Positions 27,116-39,055 of a stretch of DNA of 64,000 nt are shown one piece after another. The stretch is from Chrysomallon squamiferum (lineage: Eukaryota; Mollusca; Gastropoda; Neomphalida; Peltospiridae). The notes under the pieces were generated by a model that did no database searches, was not told the origin of the DNA, and saw only the letters and a program-made list of their open reading frames with translations. Every line of letters begins with the position of its first letter. Within the stretch, counting starts at the first letter, position 1. Both the position numbers and the translations under genes were made by a program. The DNA lies in NCBI GenBank assembly GCA_012295275.1, contig CM022666.1, positions 2,808,616 through 2,872,615 on the forward strand. Reading direction: 5' to 3'.

Positions 27116-27521
27116 CAGGTCGGAAAAGTAAAAGCCAAATGTTATCTGCATGTTTTTTTTTTTTTTTTTTTTTTTTTTTTGCAGCCCAAAATGTTCTCTG
27201 TTTGACTTCTTCTTCTGCTGCTTTCTGCTGGGGAGGAAATGCATCACAGGCACCTAGAAGACATCTTGTGACAGTAATCATTTTTCGTGTTCTGTGTGTG
27301 TGTGGGCGACTATTTTGCTGGTGGAATAAGCGTTATGTGTGTAATTTTGCAATTAAAGTTCTGGTCTAATTTTTTTTTTTTTTTTTTTAATGTTGTTTAA
27401 TTTACACATGTCAGTATATAAATTAGCAATTACTTAACATACAGATAAAAAAAAAAAAAAAATAAAATTTATAATTTCCAATAATCCATATTTCGGAGAC
27501 AGAAAGATAGAAAGAGAGAGA

Positions 27522-27538
27522 CAGAGACAGAGAGAGAC

Positions 27539-27608
<70 letters not shown>
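27522..27608. repeat. (AG)n microsatellite
   Basis: AG units, interrupted by CAG at the left end and pure from about 27545. Confidence 0.95.
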
Positions 27609-27612
<4 letters not shown>

Positions 27613-27837
27613 AAAACACCAGACGGAAGAAATTAAAAGACCATATAACGAAACCACAACAAAAAAAAAAAAATTTAATAACAATAATGAGAATAAACGC
27701 AATAAAATGAAAAAAAAAAAAAAATTTCAACCTAACCATCATCATAAGCCAGACCACAATAAAACAGAATAATAACGAACGAAGATTGAAAAATACAAAA
27801 AAATAAAAAAATAAATAAAGATGAGTCAATTAAGGCC

Positions 27838-27869
27838 TGACAGACAGACAGACAGACAGACAGACAGAG
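27838..27869. repeat. (GACA)7 microsatellite
   Basis: Seven GACA units. Confidence 0.95.
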
Positions 27870-28689
27870 AGCAATTTCTGCCACACAATCATCTTCCACT
27901 GTTATGGATATTGCGACAGACATGTGGTAATTACAATGATGCTCGGCAAATGAAGCAGAAGGAACAGCAAATCATGGCGTCCCATCAAATAATTAGCCCA
28001 GGTCATCTAATTCTGTTCTTTTATTCTTCACTGCAGCAGACACACACATATCCATCTTGACCAAAAGCCAGGCACTTTATTGATTCAGCAGGTTTTTATT
28101 TTCAATATAAATGCTAATGCACATGTATGGAAATAGTGCAGCATGGCATCTTAATTATATCTTTTCTTCTTCTTTCTTCTTCTTTTTTTTTTTTTTTTTT
28201 TTTTATGTGATTTGAAAAATGGATACTTGTTGTATGAAACGTCACAAGATGGTTGCCAAGTACAAAAGAATACAAAGAAATCTATAAAATTTTATTATTT
28301 TTTATTTTAATTTTTTTTTTTTTTCTTCTCTTAAATTCAAAAAAAAAAAAATTGGAAAAATTAATTTGGCTTTTTTTTATATATATATTCATTTGAAAGT
28401 TATTTCTATTTTTTTTGGAAACAATTTTGTGTTCTTATGATAATTAAACAAAAATAACCTAAAACATAATGTTTTTCATTATTAATAGTCAACATCAGAT
28501 GGAATTTATTCATTTTTATTTTCTGGTATTTTATTTATTTTTTGTTATCTGTTCATGAAATATCTAATACTTATTTTCTGGTTAAAAACCCCCAGAAATA
28601 TATTCATCACAGGACTATGTTCCTTATTTGTAAAAATAAAATCAGTAACGAAAAGCAATTTTTTTAATGATATTCCTGACTTTAAGAAA

Positions 28690-28970
28690 ACCAAAATTTA
28701 TTCTTAACATTTTCTTGCAACCGAAACCAGGACAAACTTCACGAAAAGCCAGGATTCCAGAAGAAATAAATTCCTTATTTTTAAAAAAAAAAAAATAAAA
28801 TAAAAAAAAAATAAATTCTCATTTTCTTTGTAAGCGAAACCAGGAAATTTTTTCACAAAATGCCCAATTCGAAGAAAAACATAATTTTTTTTTTTTTTTT
28901 TTAAATGTTTAAAAACCAATTCTCATTTTCCGGTAACCAAAACCAGAACATTTTTCACTAGAGGCCTCGT
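28690..28970. repeat. Degenerate ~105-115 bp tandem array, 3 copies
   Basis: The words CGAAACCAGG/CCAAAACCAGAAC recur near 28721, 28835 and 28939, each preceded by CTCATTTTC-like and followed by TTCAC(G/A)AAA-like sequence. Confidence 0.75.
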
Positions 28971-29202
28971 TAAATGTGAAGTATGCAGCTGTTTATTACT
29001 CAGTGTCAGACGATGCCTGAAAAACCAGGAAGACGCCAACACATTGTGAAGATGATACGACCCACATGTACGCAACAGAATCAGAATTTCCCAGTGTGCA
29101 AGTGCAAATTGATTCAGACATCGGCAGCCTTACTCCATTACAAAAAATGCAGAGATTATCTTTTTTCTTCTTGAATATAATCTCTTTTTTTCTTCTTCTT
29201 CT

Positions 29203-29489
29203 TCGTGTATATTTTTATTCCTCTGTAGGAACGACAAGGAATATTCCTATATTTTTATTCCTCTGTAGGAACAACAAGGGAAATTCCTATATTTTTATTC
29301 CTCTGTAGGAACAACAAGGGAAATTCCTATATTTTTATTCCTCTGTAGGAACAACAAGAAATATTCCTAAATTTTTATTCCTCTGTAGGAACGACAAGGA
29401 ATATTCCCATAATTTTATTCCTCTGCAGGAATGACAAGATATATTCCTATATTTTTATTCCTCTGTAGGAATGACAAGGAATATTCCTG
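29203..29489. repeat. 40-bp minisatellite, 7 copies in perfect register
   Basis: CTCTGTAGGA (one copy CTCTGCAGGA) occurs at 29221, 29261, 29301, 29341, 29381, 29421 and 29461, exactly 40 bp apart with few substitutions and no indels. Confidence 0.97.
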
Positions 29490-31019
29490 AAGTCCCATGA
29501 GAGAGACGTTTTTTAAAGGATTTTAAAAATTTCTCTATTATATTGATTTATTATTATTATCATTGTCGTTATTGTTGCCACCACCATCATCATCATTATT
29601 ATTGCAGTAATAATAATTGTTATTACCATGTCAGACACTATTGATTCCACTACAATACTGAAAGACAGAATCTTTACTTCTGTAATTATAGTCATCTTTT
29701 GTTATTTTTATTTTTTACCTTTTTTTTTTTTGACTTTGGAAATCCTATTCAATTTTTTTTCTATTATTATTTTTATTTATATATAGCCTATATGTATTTT
29801 TTTTGTTTTTTTTTTTTTACATTTGGGATATTCTAAATGTTTATTGTTATGTTTTTTGTATTTACTATAAATAAGTAAATTAAATATGTATGTTTTAAAA
29901 GCAGTGCAAACAAATGAGAGAGACAAATGAAAAAGATTTGAAAAAAAAAAATATATATAATAATTTTCATTTTATGATCTAACAAAACAAGACTTGGCAT
30001 ATTATTAAAACAACTGTTTTCATATATTAATAACTGCGACAATTATAATTATTATCATCATTATTGTTACCAGTACTACCACTATTATCATCATCATCAT
30101 CATCATCATCATTATTTGTTACCAAATAATAACAGTAGTAGCTCTAATATCATGCATAGATGCTTAATATTACCCACATTTTTATTATTATCATAATTTC
30201 AATTCCAAAAATTACTATTAAAATTTACAAAATCTTAGGTCTAAACTGCACCTATTTTACAAAATTATTTTAGCAAACTGGATTAGGTTTGACCTTTTCA
30301 CTTTAAGGTTATGCAAATAGTGAATTTGCTGATGGCTGTATTATTAATATCATTTTTTTTTAAATGACTACTTTTGGGGTTTTTTAAAACTATCATTATT
30401 TATCCATCATTCTGTACAAAATCTTGAAGCACTGATTATAAAACCATGAAAAACTGCTTGCTTAAAATGTGTGCATATGATAAAACTGCTATTATCATGA
30501 ATAAAACAGCCAAATGTTCCCAGGGAACATGTTCTGCATATAATTATTTCTAACATGAATAGAACAGATCAGTTTTGATATTCACAACATTTGCTGCAGC
30601 TCAAAAAAAAAAAAAAACCAACAACAGAAGGTTAAATGATAACATCACTTTTTACATGTTGCATATATTTGTATGTGTTATATGTGTATTTATGTGTGCA
30701 TATGTGTGTGTATATGTAGGTGTGTGTATGACTATGTTATTTATTTGTGTCCAGTATAATCATACCTTTTCTGAAATCCTTAAGAACAAAATATTAAATT
30801 AATAGTCTGAAGGGTTCTATGTTATAAAGGACAAATTAGATTGGACACAGAAATCCTATACTATCACTAACATAGATACACTGCAACAGACAGAAAAACA
30901 AAACAAATCATGTATTTTAGAAGAACTGTAAACTATTTAAATACACACAGACCAACATACAGACAGACGTATTTTAACAAACTCCATTTCCATTCTTAGA
31001 TATTGTTTTATTTTTATAT
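29490..31019. other. Intronic sequence, AT-rich
   Basis: ATT/ATC-rich tracts (29545-29620, 30045-30115), T-rich sequence (29700-29830), otherwise unassigned AT-rich DNA. No exon recognised. Confidence 0.45.
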
Positions 31020-31023
31020 TTTA

Positions 31024-31083
<60 letters not shown>
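31020..31083. repeat. (TTA)n microsatellite
   Basis: About 20 TTA units, about 1 kb downstream of the muscleblind donor. Confidence 0.95.
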
Positions 31084-31732
31084 TCTTTTTTTCTTTATAG
31101 AAATTTAAATGTTTAGGTTTAGCAAAATATTTAATGTTTTGAGTAGAAATATATGACAGATTATTTGAAAAAGATTAGAAATTAAAAAAAAAATGGTCTA
31201 TATTTTTCATTAATGTAGGTTTCACAAAATAAATATATATTTTTATATTTTATTATATTACATTATTTATTTATTTATTATTGTTGTTTGCTGTTGCTTT
31301 CTTTTACTTTTTTGTTCTAGGACATATAACATAAAAGGTTTGTGTGTGTATTTGTCTGAGTATGTATATGTGTAAAGGTGCTTGAATGTGTGTGCATGTG
31401 TGTGCATGTTTGTGTATGTGTGTGAATATGTACTTTATATCTAACTGTGCATAAACATAATATACTATTATTATTTGAAGTTTACTCTTAAACTTTTTAT
31501 AAACCTGAATGCAACCACATTCTTTAATACAGTAAAAATGCAATATCCAAAATGAAATTGCAGACATCAATTTCTATTGGCTCTGAACAAAAGAAGGAGG
31601 GGCATGGCATGCAAATTTCAAATGAAAGGTAAACTGATTGGTTGAAATGAAAAAAGTTATGGAGTAACTTGTAATCAACAGTGAAAAAAATGAACACAAG
31701 TAATAATAATAATAATAGCAATAATAAACCAA

Positions 31733-31779
31733 TAAAATAAATAAATAAATAAATAAATAAATAAAATAAATAAATAAAA

Positions 31780-31810
<31 letters not shown>

Positions 31811-31890
31811 AACAAATAAATAAATAAATAAATAAATAAACAAAATAAACAAAATAAACAAATAAAAAAAAAAAACAAATAAAAAAAATA
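31733..31890. repeat. (TAAA)n low-complexity tract next to the muscleblind exon
   Basis: About 155 bp dominated by AAAT/TAAA units with occasional AAAAT and CAAA, ending about 135 bp downstream of the exon. It is complementary to the TTTA tract at 33195. Confidence 0.95.
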
Positions 31891-32018
31891 AACAAAAATG
31901 GTCTGGCATCTGAGAAAGAAACACAAATAATTCATTCAAACATATAAACATTTCATTCCATTTTTTTTTAAAATTTTATTTAAACAAGAAAAATAAACAA
32001 AAAAACAAAAAAAAGGAC

Positions 32019-32029
32019 AGACGTACCTT
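32019..32029 (-). promoter_or_regulatory. 5' splice site of the muscleblind exon (AAG|GTACGT)
   Basis: The minus strand reads ATCAAG|GTACGT, a good match to the donor consensus. The split falls after Lys68 of the peptide, between DSIK and the expected GRC of the next part of the zinc-finger pair. As far as I recall, this matches the position of an intron in vertebrate MBNL genes. Phase 0. Confidence 0.9.
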
Positions 32030-32272
32030 GATGGAATCGAAGCAGGCTATCACTCGGCCATTCTGCACCTCCACGTGGGGTGGGGGGTGCGCAAACTTGC
32101 ACTCGTTCTCGGTGCGCGTGCACTTGCTGCGCTGGAACTCTCGGCACACCTCGAGAGTCAACCAGCGCGAGTCCTTGACATTGGGGTTGGGTGCCGGCTG
32201 CAAATTGATCATTTGATTCACCATGGCCATAACCAAGTTTGAGGCTTGGTCGTCGTGGTTACAGTGGTGATG
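32027..32272 (-). CDS. mbl: Muscleblind-like splicing regulator, first coding exon (partial gene)
   Basis: Muscleblind/MBNL proteins are nuclear and cytoplasmic RNA-binding proteins that control alternative splicing, RNA localisation and stability through CCCH zinc fingers recognising YGCY motifs. The coding part from the first ATG (32230) to 32027 is 68 codons and ends in phase 0. Residues 20-28 (DSRWLTLEV) lead into the first finger, C29-X7-C37-X6-C44-X3-H48. This is followed by [16 protein letters not shown], the family linker into finger 2. Finger 2 (expected to begin GRC) must be on another exon. The two first ATGs (32230 and 32224) are in frame, and the second has the stronger context (GCCATGG). 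The upstream TTG at 32236 is not a plausible start. The remaining 42 nt (32231-32272) are probably 5' UTR, but the frame is open right to the acceptor, so an upstream exon could extend the N-terminus. The family call is confident; orthology to a particular MBNL paralogue is not resolved. Confidence 0.95.
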
Positions 32273-32310
32273 CTAGGGAAAGACGAGGGGCTTCAAAAAC
32301 GGGGTTAAGC
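32273..32310 (-). promoter_or_regulatory. 3' splice site of the muscleblind exon (acceptor, pyrimidine tract, branch-point candidate)
   Basis: Read on the minus strand, a tract CCCCTCGTCTTTCCC is followed by TAG and then the exon base C at 32272. A CTTAAC branch-point candidate lies about 30 nt upstream (32304-32310 on the plus strand reads GTTAAGC). The TAG is in frame with the muscleblind reading frame, so the frame closes exactly at the splice site. Assignment is by consensus only; no transcript data were available. Confidence 0.82.
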
Positions 32311-33193
32311 AGATTTGTGGAAATCACCATTAATGTGATCTTTGACACTTTAGCTTCTATTTCCTCCTTCAGTTTTTTTTTGAATATACTGTTGTTGTTG
32401 TTGTTATCGATGTTGACAAAAGAGGAACAGGTGAGATGAAGAAAAGACCAAAAAAAAAAAAAAAAATATGGTTCTCAAAAATCCAAATTTTTTGTGTTTG
32501 GCTAACAAGTACTTCCACAAATTACACAAATCTTGCACTAAACACACTGGTACACTTCCAGAAGCAAGAGACTAAACAAATGTGTTATAGGTTCTACAAA
32601 AAAAAATACAACTGTTTCGTTCCAGGCAGGCTTCTATAACTTGTGCTCACGTTTTTGATGTTCCTTCCAATTTACAACATCTGAAATGAAACAAACAAAA
32701 AAAAAATGAAAATAAGAATTAAATATTGCATCCTGATTACATATTAATAATACATTTTGCATGCACACACATGCACACACAGATATATAGAATTACATCT
32801 ACAGAATGAATAACTACTAATTAAAAAAAAAAAAAAAAAATTGATGAAAACTCCTAATTAAAAACACAAAACAAAAAAAAACTTGTGTTTCTATAATTAC
32901 AAGTCCTCTGAACTTCAAAAACAAATAAATAAAAGCTGAAGTAATCACCCCATTTTTCCAAATTAAAAATGATATTTGTTTCTGTAGCCAACAAACATGA
33001 AATACTGTCAACATTCAACAACCCAAGTTTTTTTTTTTTTTTCTGATTTAGTGAAGCTGAAATTACACAAAATAAAACAAACATTTGTGAAAGATAAAGT
33101 CAACTATTACTTGAAAAAAATAAATAAAAATAAATTTTTTTAAAAATATAAAAAATACAGAACAGCCTCAGCTCATATATACTTGGAGAGGGG

Positions 33194-33194
<1 letters not shown>

Positions 33195-33236
<42 letters not shown>

Positions 33237-33237
33237 T
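33195..33237. repeat. (TTTA)10 microsatellite
   Basis: Ten uninterrupted TTTA units about 920 bp upstream of the muscleblind exon. Confidence 0.96.
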
Positions 33238-33639
33238 ATTAAAGTTTGTATTTTATTCTGCATAATTTCAGCTTTTCTGAATCAGAAAATAAAAAACACT
33301 GGGGGTTACTCAGTGACAATAATACTTCTCATTTTTTCACCTACAAAAACAAATATTATTTCCGAAAGTGCAAACAGTACCAAAAATTAAATACGACTTC
33401 AAAGAAGGGGACGATTTTTGTCAACAACAGAAAAATACATAATTTATCAGACAACAGGCAATGCTAGGACTGAAAAAAAATATATATATACTGTGTCTGT
33501 GCAAGTGCAAAGTTCTACACAGTAACACCATGACCCAGGTGAACAAACAGAACATGCTTTTATTAACGAGTCAGAGTGGTGTTAAAAAAACAGACAGACG
33601 CACTGCACCGACAGGTAGGGTTACAGGTGACTAATCTGT

Positions 33640-34620
33640 CAAAGGGTCACACTCTGTCACACCAGTACACGATGATAGCCAGACACTGTCACACCAGTAC
33701 ACGATGATAGCCAGACATTGTCACACCAGGACACAATGATAGCCAGACACTGTCACACACCAGAACACGATGATAGCCAGACATTGTCACACCAGTACAT
33801 GATGATAGCCAGACACTGTCACACCAGTACACGATGATAGCCAGACACTGTCACCCCAGTACACGATGATAGCCAGACACTGTCACACACCAGTACACGA
33901 TGATAGCCAGACACTGTCACACCAGTACATGATGATAGCCAGACACTGTCACACCAGTACATGATGATAGCCAGACACTGTCACACCAGTTCATGTTGAC
34001 AACCAAACACTGTCACACCAGTTCATGTTGACAACCAAACACTGTCACACCAGTTCATGTTGACAACCAGTACATGATGATAGCCAGACACTGTGAACCA
34101 GTTCATGTTGACAACCAAACACTGTCAACCAGTACATATTGATAGCCAAAGTGACAACCAGTTCATGTTGACATCCAAACATTGTCAACCAGTACACGAT
34201 GATAGCCAGACACTGTCACACCAGTACACGATGATAGCCAGACACTGTCAGACCAGAACACGATGATAGCCAGACACTGTCACACCAGTACACGATGATA
34301 GCCAGACACTGTCACACCAGTACACGATGATAGCCAGACACTGTCAGACCAGTACAAGATGATAGCCAGACACTGTCACACACCAGTACACGATGATAGC
34401 CAGACACTGTCACACACCAGTACACGATGATAGCCAAACACTGTCAACCAGTTCATGTTGACAACCAAACATTGTCAACCAGTTCATGTTGACAACCAAA
34501 CACTGTCAAACAGTACACGATGATAGCCAGACACTGTCACACCAGTTCATATTGACAACCAAACACTGTCAACACCAGTTCATTTTGACAACCAAACACT
34601 GTCAACCACCATATATTGTC
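33640..34620. repeat. 32-bp minisatellite, about 30 copies in two subtypes
   Basis: Type A carries CAGTACACGATGATAGCCAG and type B carries CAGTTCATGTTGACAACCAA. Both continue with ACACTGTCA(CAC or ACC). A-type dominates 33650-33980 and 34195-34440; B-type dominates 33980-34190 (mixed with A) and 34440-34610. Length variants come mainly from CACAC versus CAC. Degenerate relatives (GTCAACCA, ATTAACCA words) continue to about 34920. Confidence 0.96.
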
Positions 34621-34920
34621 AGTCAAACAATACAAACTGTCAACCAAAGCGAGTATTAAGCTTTATCAACCAATTTATGTCATTAACCTATGTGGGCATT
34701 AACCACTGGTAACCAACTGGTCATAATTACTGCATTAAATACTGTGTGAACTGATGTAGGTGTCAAACATCTTCAACCACTACTTACTGTCAACCAAACA
34801 GATGTTAACCAATATCAACCAATGTAAATATTAACCACTGTCAACCAGTACATACTGTCAACCATTAAACATTAACCAATCTGGGTTTTAAACAGTGTCA
34901 ACCAACATATGGTGGGCCCA

Positions 34921-37206
34921 AACATTTACCTGTTTAGGCTTTAAAATGCAATTAATAGCACTTTTATGTCTCAACGCATGGATGCAAAACATTATTCAAA
35001 TGCAATATCATTACTTATTTCTGTGTAAATTTTATTTCTTCATAATTGGTGTCGGAAGCCATTTTCCTTTATAGTTTTTTATTTGATCCTATCACATCTC
35101 TTTCCCTTCATTTCCTTTCAGTATTTTATACTCTCTCTTACTGAATCCAGATTTTACACATGACCATTTCTCTATGGCACATGTCTCCTGTCATTTTCGG
35201 TGACAATTTTTATTAATATTATTTTTATTTTATTTATTTTTTCTGATAAAAAAAATCTGACTCACAGTTTCCAGATTTCTGAACCACACCCTATCAGAAT
35301 TATTATTTTTTTTATGTATTAGTTTCAGCGCCCCATAATTATTCTATTTCATTAGATCATTTTTTGGATCAGGTTATGAAAGTCCATGCAATAACTACTC
35401 CACCTTTAAAATTATTATTATTATTTTATTTTTTTTGATTTAAATTTCTGAAGTAATTTTTTCAAAACACATCTTAACCCCCCCTCTGCCGACATCATTT
35501 TGTTGACTATTTATTTCTCTGTGGTCGAAATATGTAACAGGTCTTTTCAAAACCTCTCCCTCCATACCCTGGAGACCCTCTCCATCCATCCCCTGGCAAT
35601 TTCCCCCCTTGCATCCTATTGATTGTGTGAGTGTTGTTTCTGGCACAGCATTTTCACCTGACCTCATATCCTTTCCTCATCGCCATCCAGATAAATACCA
35701 TCTGTTATTACACCATTAAGCAAATATCTGTCACTCTGCAAATCCATTAACATTCTCCAGCATTCGCCCTGAATTCATTCAACTCACCACAACAGGCCGA
35801 AAAACACAAGACATGTTTCATAAAAATCCATCAATATTTATCCAGTGCTTTTTTTTTTCCCCCACACATCGAAAACAATGCACAGTTACAGACACACAGA
35901 CAGACATATTTCTGAAAACCTATTAATGTTATCCAGTGTTTTTTCGCACATCAAAAACAAGGCACAGTTACAGACAGACATATTTTTGACAATCTATTAA
36001 TGATATCCAGTGTTTAAATAGTGTCACAGTAACACATAGATAGAGATATTTAAGAAAATCCTGTTAATATTATCCAAGTTTTGTTCTATTAAATAGACAT
36101 ATATAGGAAAAGACAGAAGACAGAGATATCTATATTTTAAATCAATATGTTGTAGTTTAACCAATCCATTTAAATTCTTTATTTTCTAGAGGTATTAAAT
36201 AAATACTGTTAACACTGCACAAAATATCACACAAACACACACACACACACACAGACACACAGACACACATACATGACGTAATGTCTTAAATGAAATATCC
36301 TTCCTTGTGAAAATCAATTAACATTGCATTACGTTTAATGCAGACGTCCACAGAAACAGACACACCCAGGTGATAAAATTAATAAATAGCACTTGGTGAA
36401 TACATTAATGTAACTGTCGTATTAAACACTTCCACCCCCACATGCACACAGACACACTCGCACTCAGCATGTATGCAAAAACAGAGCTGACAGCAACGTA
36501 CAGACAGACATTTACAAACAAACAAAACGCAAAGATGGACACCAGTTCCCACAGGCATTTATTTAAACAACAGTCCCAAAAAAATCTATAACTTACTAAA
36601 TACATTAACACTGTGTAACAGTAATTTAAATGAAATAACGCACTGACAAACAGACAGACAGGCACTATGTCAAGCACCAACAAAACAATTGAGACTTTAA
36701 CAAAATTATTATACAAACACACACACACACACACACAGACACACACTTAACATATACATAACTATCTACCTACATACCAATACACATCACATTCCTATTT
36801 ACTTATATATATATAAATATAACACACAACTATTGTCCTTCATACAAATACAAAACTGTCTACCTACATACCTATATATATATATACACATGTATATCTA
36901 CCAACATATACAAACATAACACACAACTATATACCTACATACACACACGTAACAAACACATGTTCCTGCCTATCAAACTATGTACAAACACGCAACACAC
37001 ACACATTCCAATCCTTTAGAAGAATTAAATATACATACCAAAAAAGTGAAAGGCAGACACACAAACAGACAAAAAAGCATCTTCACAGCAAGGCAGCTAG
37101 AAAGCAAATGAGAGCGAGAACTCTCCAGCGATACATCTACTTTCTAATAGCTTATATCTCGATTAATTGTAAAGTTATAAATTATTCATGCAGAAGATTT
37201 TTTAAA

Positions 37207-37208
<2 letters not shown>
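34921..37208. other. Upstream-intron sequence, mixed
   Basis: Ordinary AT-rich sequence (34920-35700), a degenerate tandem array (listed), then CA/TA-rich sequence (36230-36270, 36715-37000). The minus-strand frame at 35440-35667 is not recognised as a gene. Confidence 0.45.
35700..36100. repeat. Degenerate ~70-90 bp tandem array
   Basis: TCCAGTG-type words at 35841, 35932, 36006 and 36073, each preceded by TATTAATRTTA-like and followed by ACAGTTACAGACA-like sequence. Looser relatives extend on both sides. Confidence 0.72.

Positions 37209-37242
<34 letters not shown>
37209..37242. repeat. T34 homopolymer
   Basis: 34 consecutive T residues. Confidence 0.95.
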
Positions 37243-37872
37243 CTTCCTGCCTCTTTCTCAATTGGATGTTCTCCAACTTAATTTCAGTTTTGCTGTGGGT
37301 TTTTTTTTTTTTTTTTTGTTCTTGTTTTATTTTTTCGTTTGTTTTTTTTTCTTTAGCAGTTCACAGTTTTATATGCTTCATTGCTCTGTGAGTTCTCTGG
37401 AAACCACTGTTTTATTGTTTTAAAAGTAATTCAGTGTTTTAAAAAGGAATTTAGTGCTACTTATTTTCAAATAAAAAAATATTTTAATTTTTTTACTCAA
37501 TTCTGAATAGATTTCATTCTTGCTTTAACATGTGATAAAAAAAAAAAAGAAAAAAAAAAAGGGTAAATCTATTTAAAGATTTTTTATGAATAGTTTTATT
37601 TTTCTCAGAGTTAATTCACTTCATGATTCAAAATTCTATTTAATTATTTCTTACTAGAAATTTCTCTCATATTTTGGAAAACGTTTAATAATTAAAATAT
37701 TTCTGATTTCAAAAAACTATTTATCTTTATACTGATACAAATAATACAAACAAATTGTTTTTCTTTCACAAACATACTCTCAAGTTTCTCTCCTAAAAAA
37801 ACGAAATAAAGATTTTCTGATAAAAAGCACATATATTTGATACATACTTCTCGCAGAGACAGATGTAAATTC

Positions 37873-37946
37873 CTCTCTCTCTCTCTCTCTCTCTCTCCCT
37901 CTCTCTCTCTCTCCCTTTCTCCCCTCCTCTCCCTTTCTCCCCTCCT
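37873..37946. repeat. (CT)n / CCCTTTCT pyrimidine tract
   Basis: CT units with CCC interruptions, then a CCTTTCTCCCCTCCTCT duplication. Confidence 0.93.
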
Positions 37947-38640
37947 CACAGTATAACTACAAATTTAACGCACGCCAAACCGCTATTACAAAAAGTAACA
38001 AATTCTAAAACCGTTTTTTTTTTTTTATCATTTTTTTATCTTTTTCCTTTTTTTAACAAAATAATAGCCTTCATTTCTTTTTTCTTTTCTTAAACAGTAT
38101 TATAACTGAAACCTTACACTTCATGCATCCTTTGTGCTGTGCATCACAAAAGCAAAATCGATATAATTCAAACAGCAAGGGGTGGGTGTGTGTGTGATGC
38201 TTTTGCTCTGACGGCAGACATCTGAATGTGGGACGCAGGTTATGAAAGCAAAGCTAAATAATTGGACAGGGGCTAGGTGAAGGAAGAGGCGAGGGACGAG
38301 GTTAACAACAGCCAATTATTTAATAACGATATATATTTTTTTTTTTTTTTACAATTGCCCAGTGTTGGGAAATGGTGATTTTTTTGTAACAGGTCTGGTA
38401 TTCAATTAATTACATTGTGATTTGAAGTGACTTTGATAAAAAAAAAAAATAATAATAATAAATAAAATAATAATAAAAAAATAATAATTAAAAAAAAAAA
38501 AAATTTAAAATATTTCTAATGATGGATGTGTGTGATTAAGTAAAAGTTGTGGTGGTAATATATGTCTGTTTATCTGTGTCTGTGTGTGTGTGTGTATGTG
38601 TGTTTGACAGTTATACGAAGGTGTTCTGTTGTATTTTGTG

Positions 38641-39055
38641 CTGCTTCTGCTATGTTTTTCGTATTTTCTTTCTTTTTCTTTGCAGTCTTTGAATTTATCT
38701 TTGTGTTACATTTACTAAGTATCTTTCTTTTCATCTCTCCTGACTCTTTCTCTTTATCATTTTCTTTCTACTTTTTCTCTCATCTGTACTTTTTCCCTTT
38801 CCATTCAAATTGTGGGGTTTTTTTTCACTCCTTTTACTTCTCTTTATCTTTCTCTGTCAGTATATTTTCATCCATTCATCCTCTCGTTCATTTATTTTTT
38901 CTTTCTTCCTGGCTTTTCTCTTCCATCTCATTTTCAAAAAAAAACACTTTTTATTTCTCCCCTTTTTTCTTCTTTCTTTTATCCCTTTTTATTTTATGTT
39001 TCTATCACTATACATCACTCTTTTTATCTTTAAAACCTTTTAAAAATTTCCCTTA
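38641..39055. repeat. Polypyrimidine-rich tract of about 415 bp
   Basis: The plus strand is mostly T and C. The resulting 164-codon plus-strand frame (38562-39056), rich in Phe/Ser/Leu, is compositional and not taken as a gene. Confidence 0.85.

Larger units (their letters stand above)
27116..29202. other. Intronic sequence, T- and A-rich
   Basis: T29 (about 27152-27180), T and A runs near 27370 and 27450, (AG)n and (GACA)n (listed), T-rich sequence (28160-28580). Ordinary sequence at 27870-28130 shows no exon. Confidence 0.45.

Noticed and set aside
26916-27369. Open frames on both strands (121 and 117 codons) across the CpG-rich block
   Set aside because: Both are interrupted by a homopolymer-encoded Phe or Lys run and neither resembles a known protein. 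The block is treated as possible regulatory DNA.
31976-32026. Continuation of the muscleblind reading frame past 32027
   Set aside because: The residues after DSIK (VRLSFFLFF) are intronic; GTACGT at the boundary is a good donor and the family continues with GRC.
32234-32236. TTG at 32236 as start of the muscleblind frame
   Set aside because: In a eukaryote the ATGs at 32230 and 32224 are far more plausible, and the family N-terminus is short.
33640-34620. CRISPR-like regular repeats
   Set aside because: The 32-bp units are contiguous with no unique spacers, and the host sequence is clearly eukaryotic.
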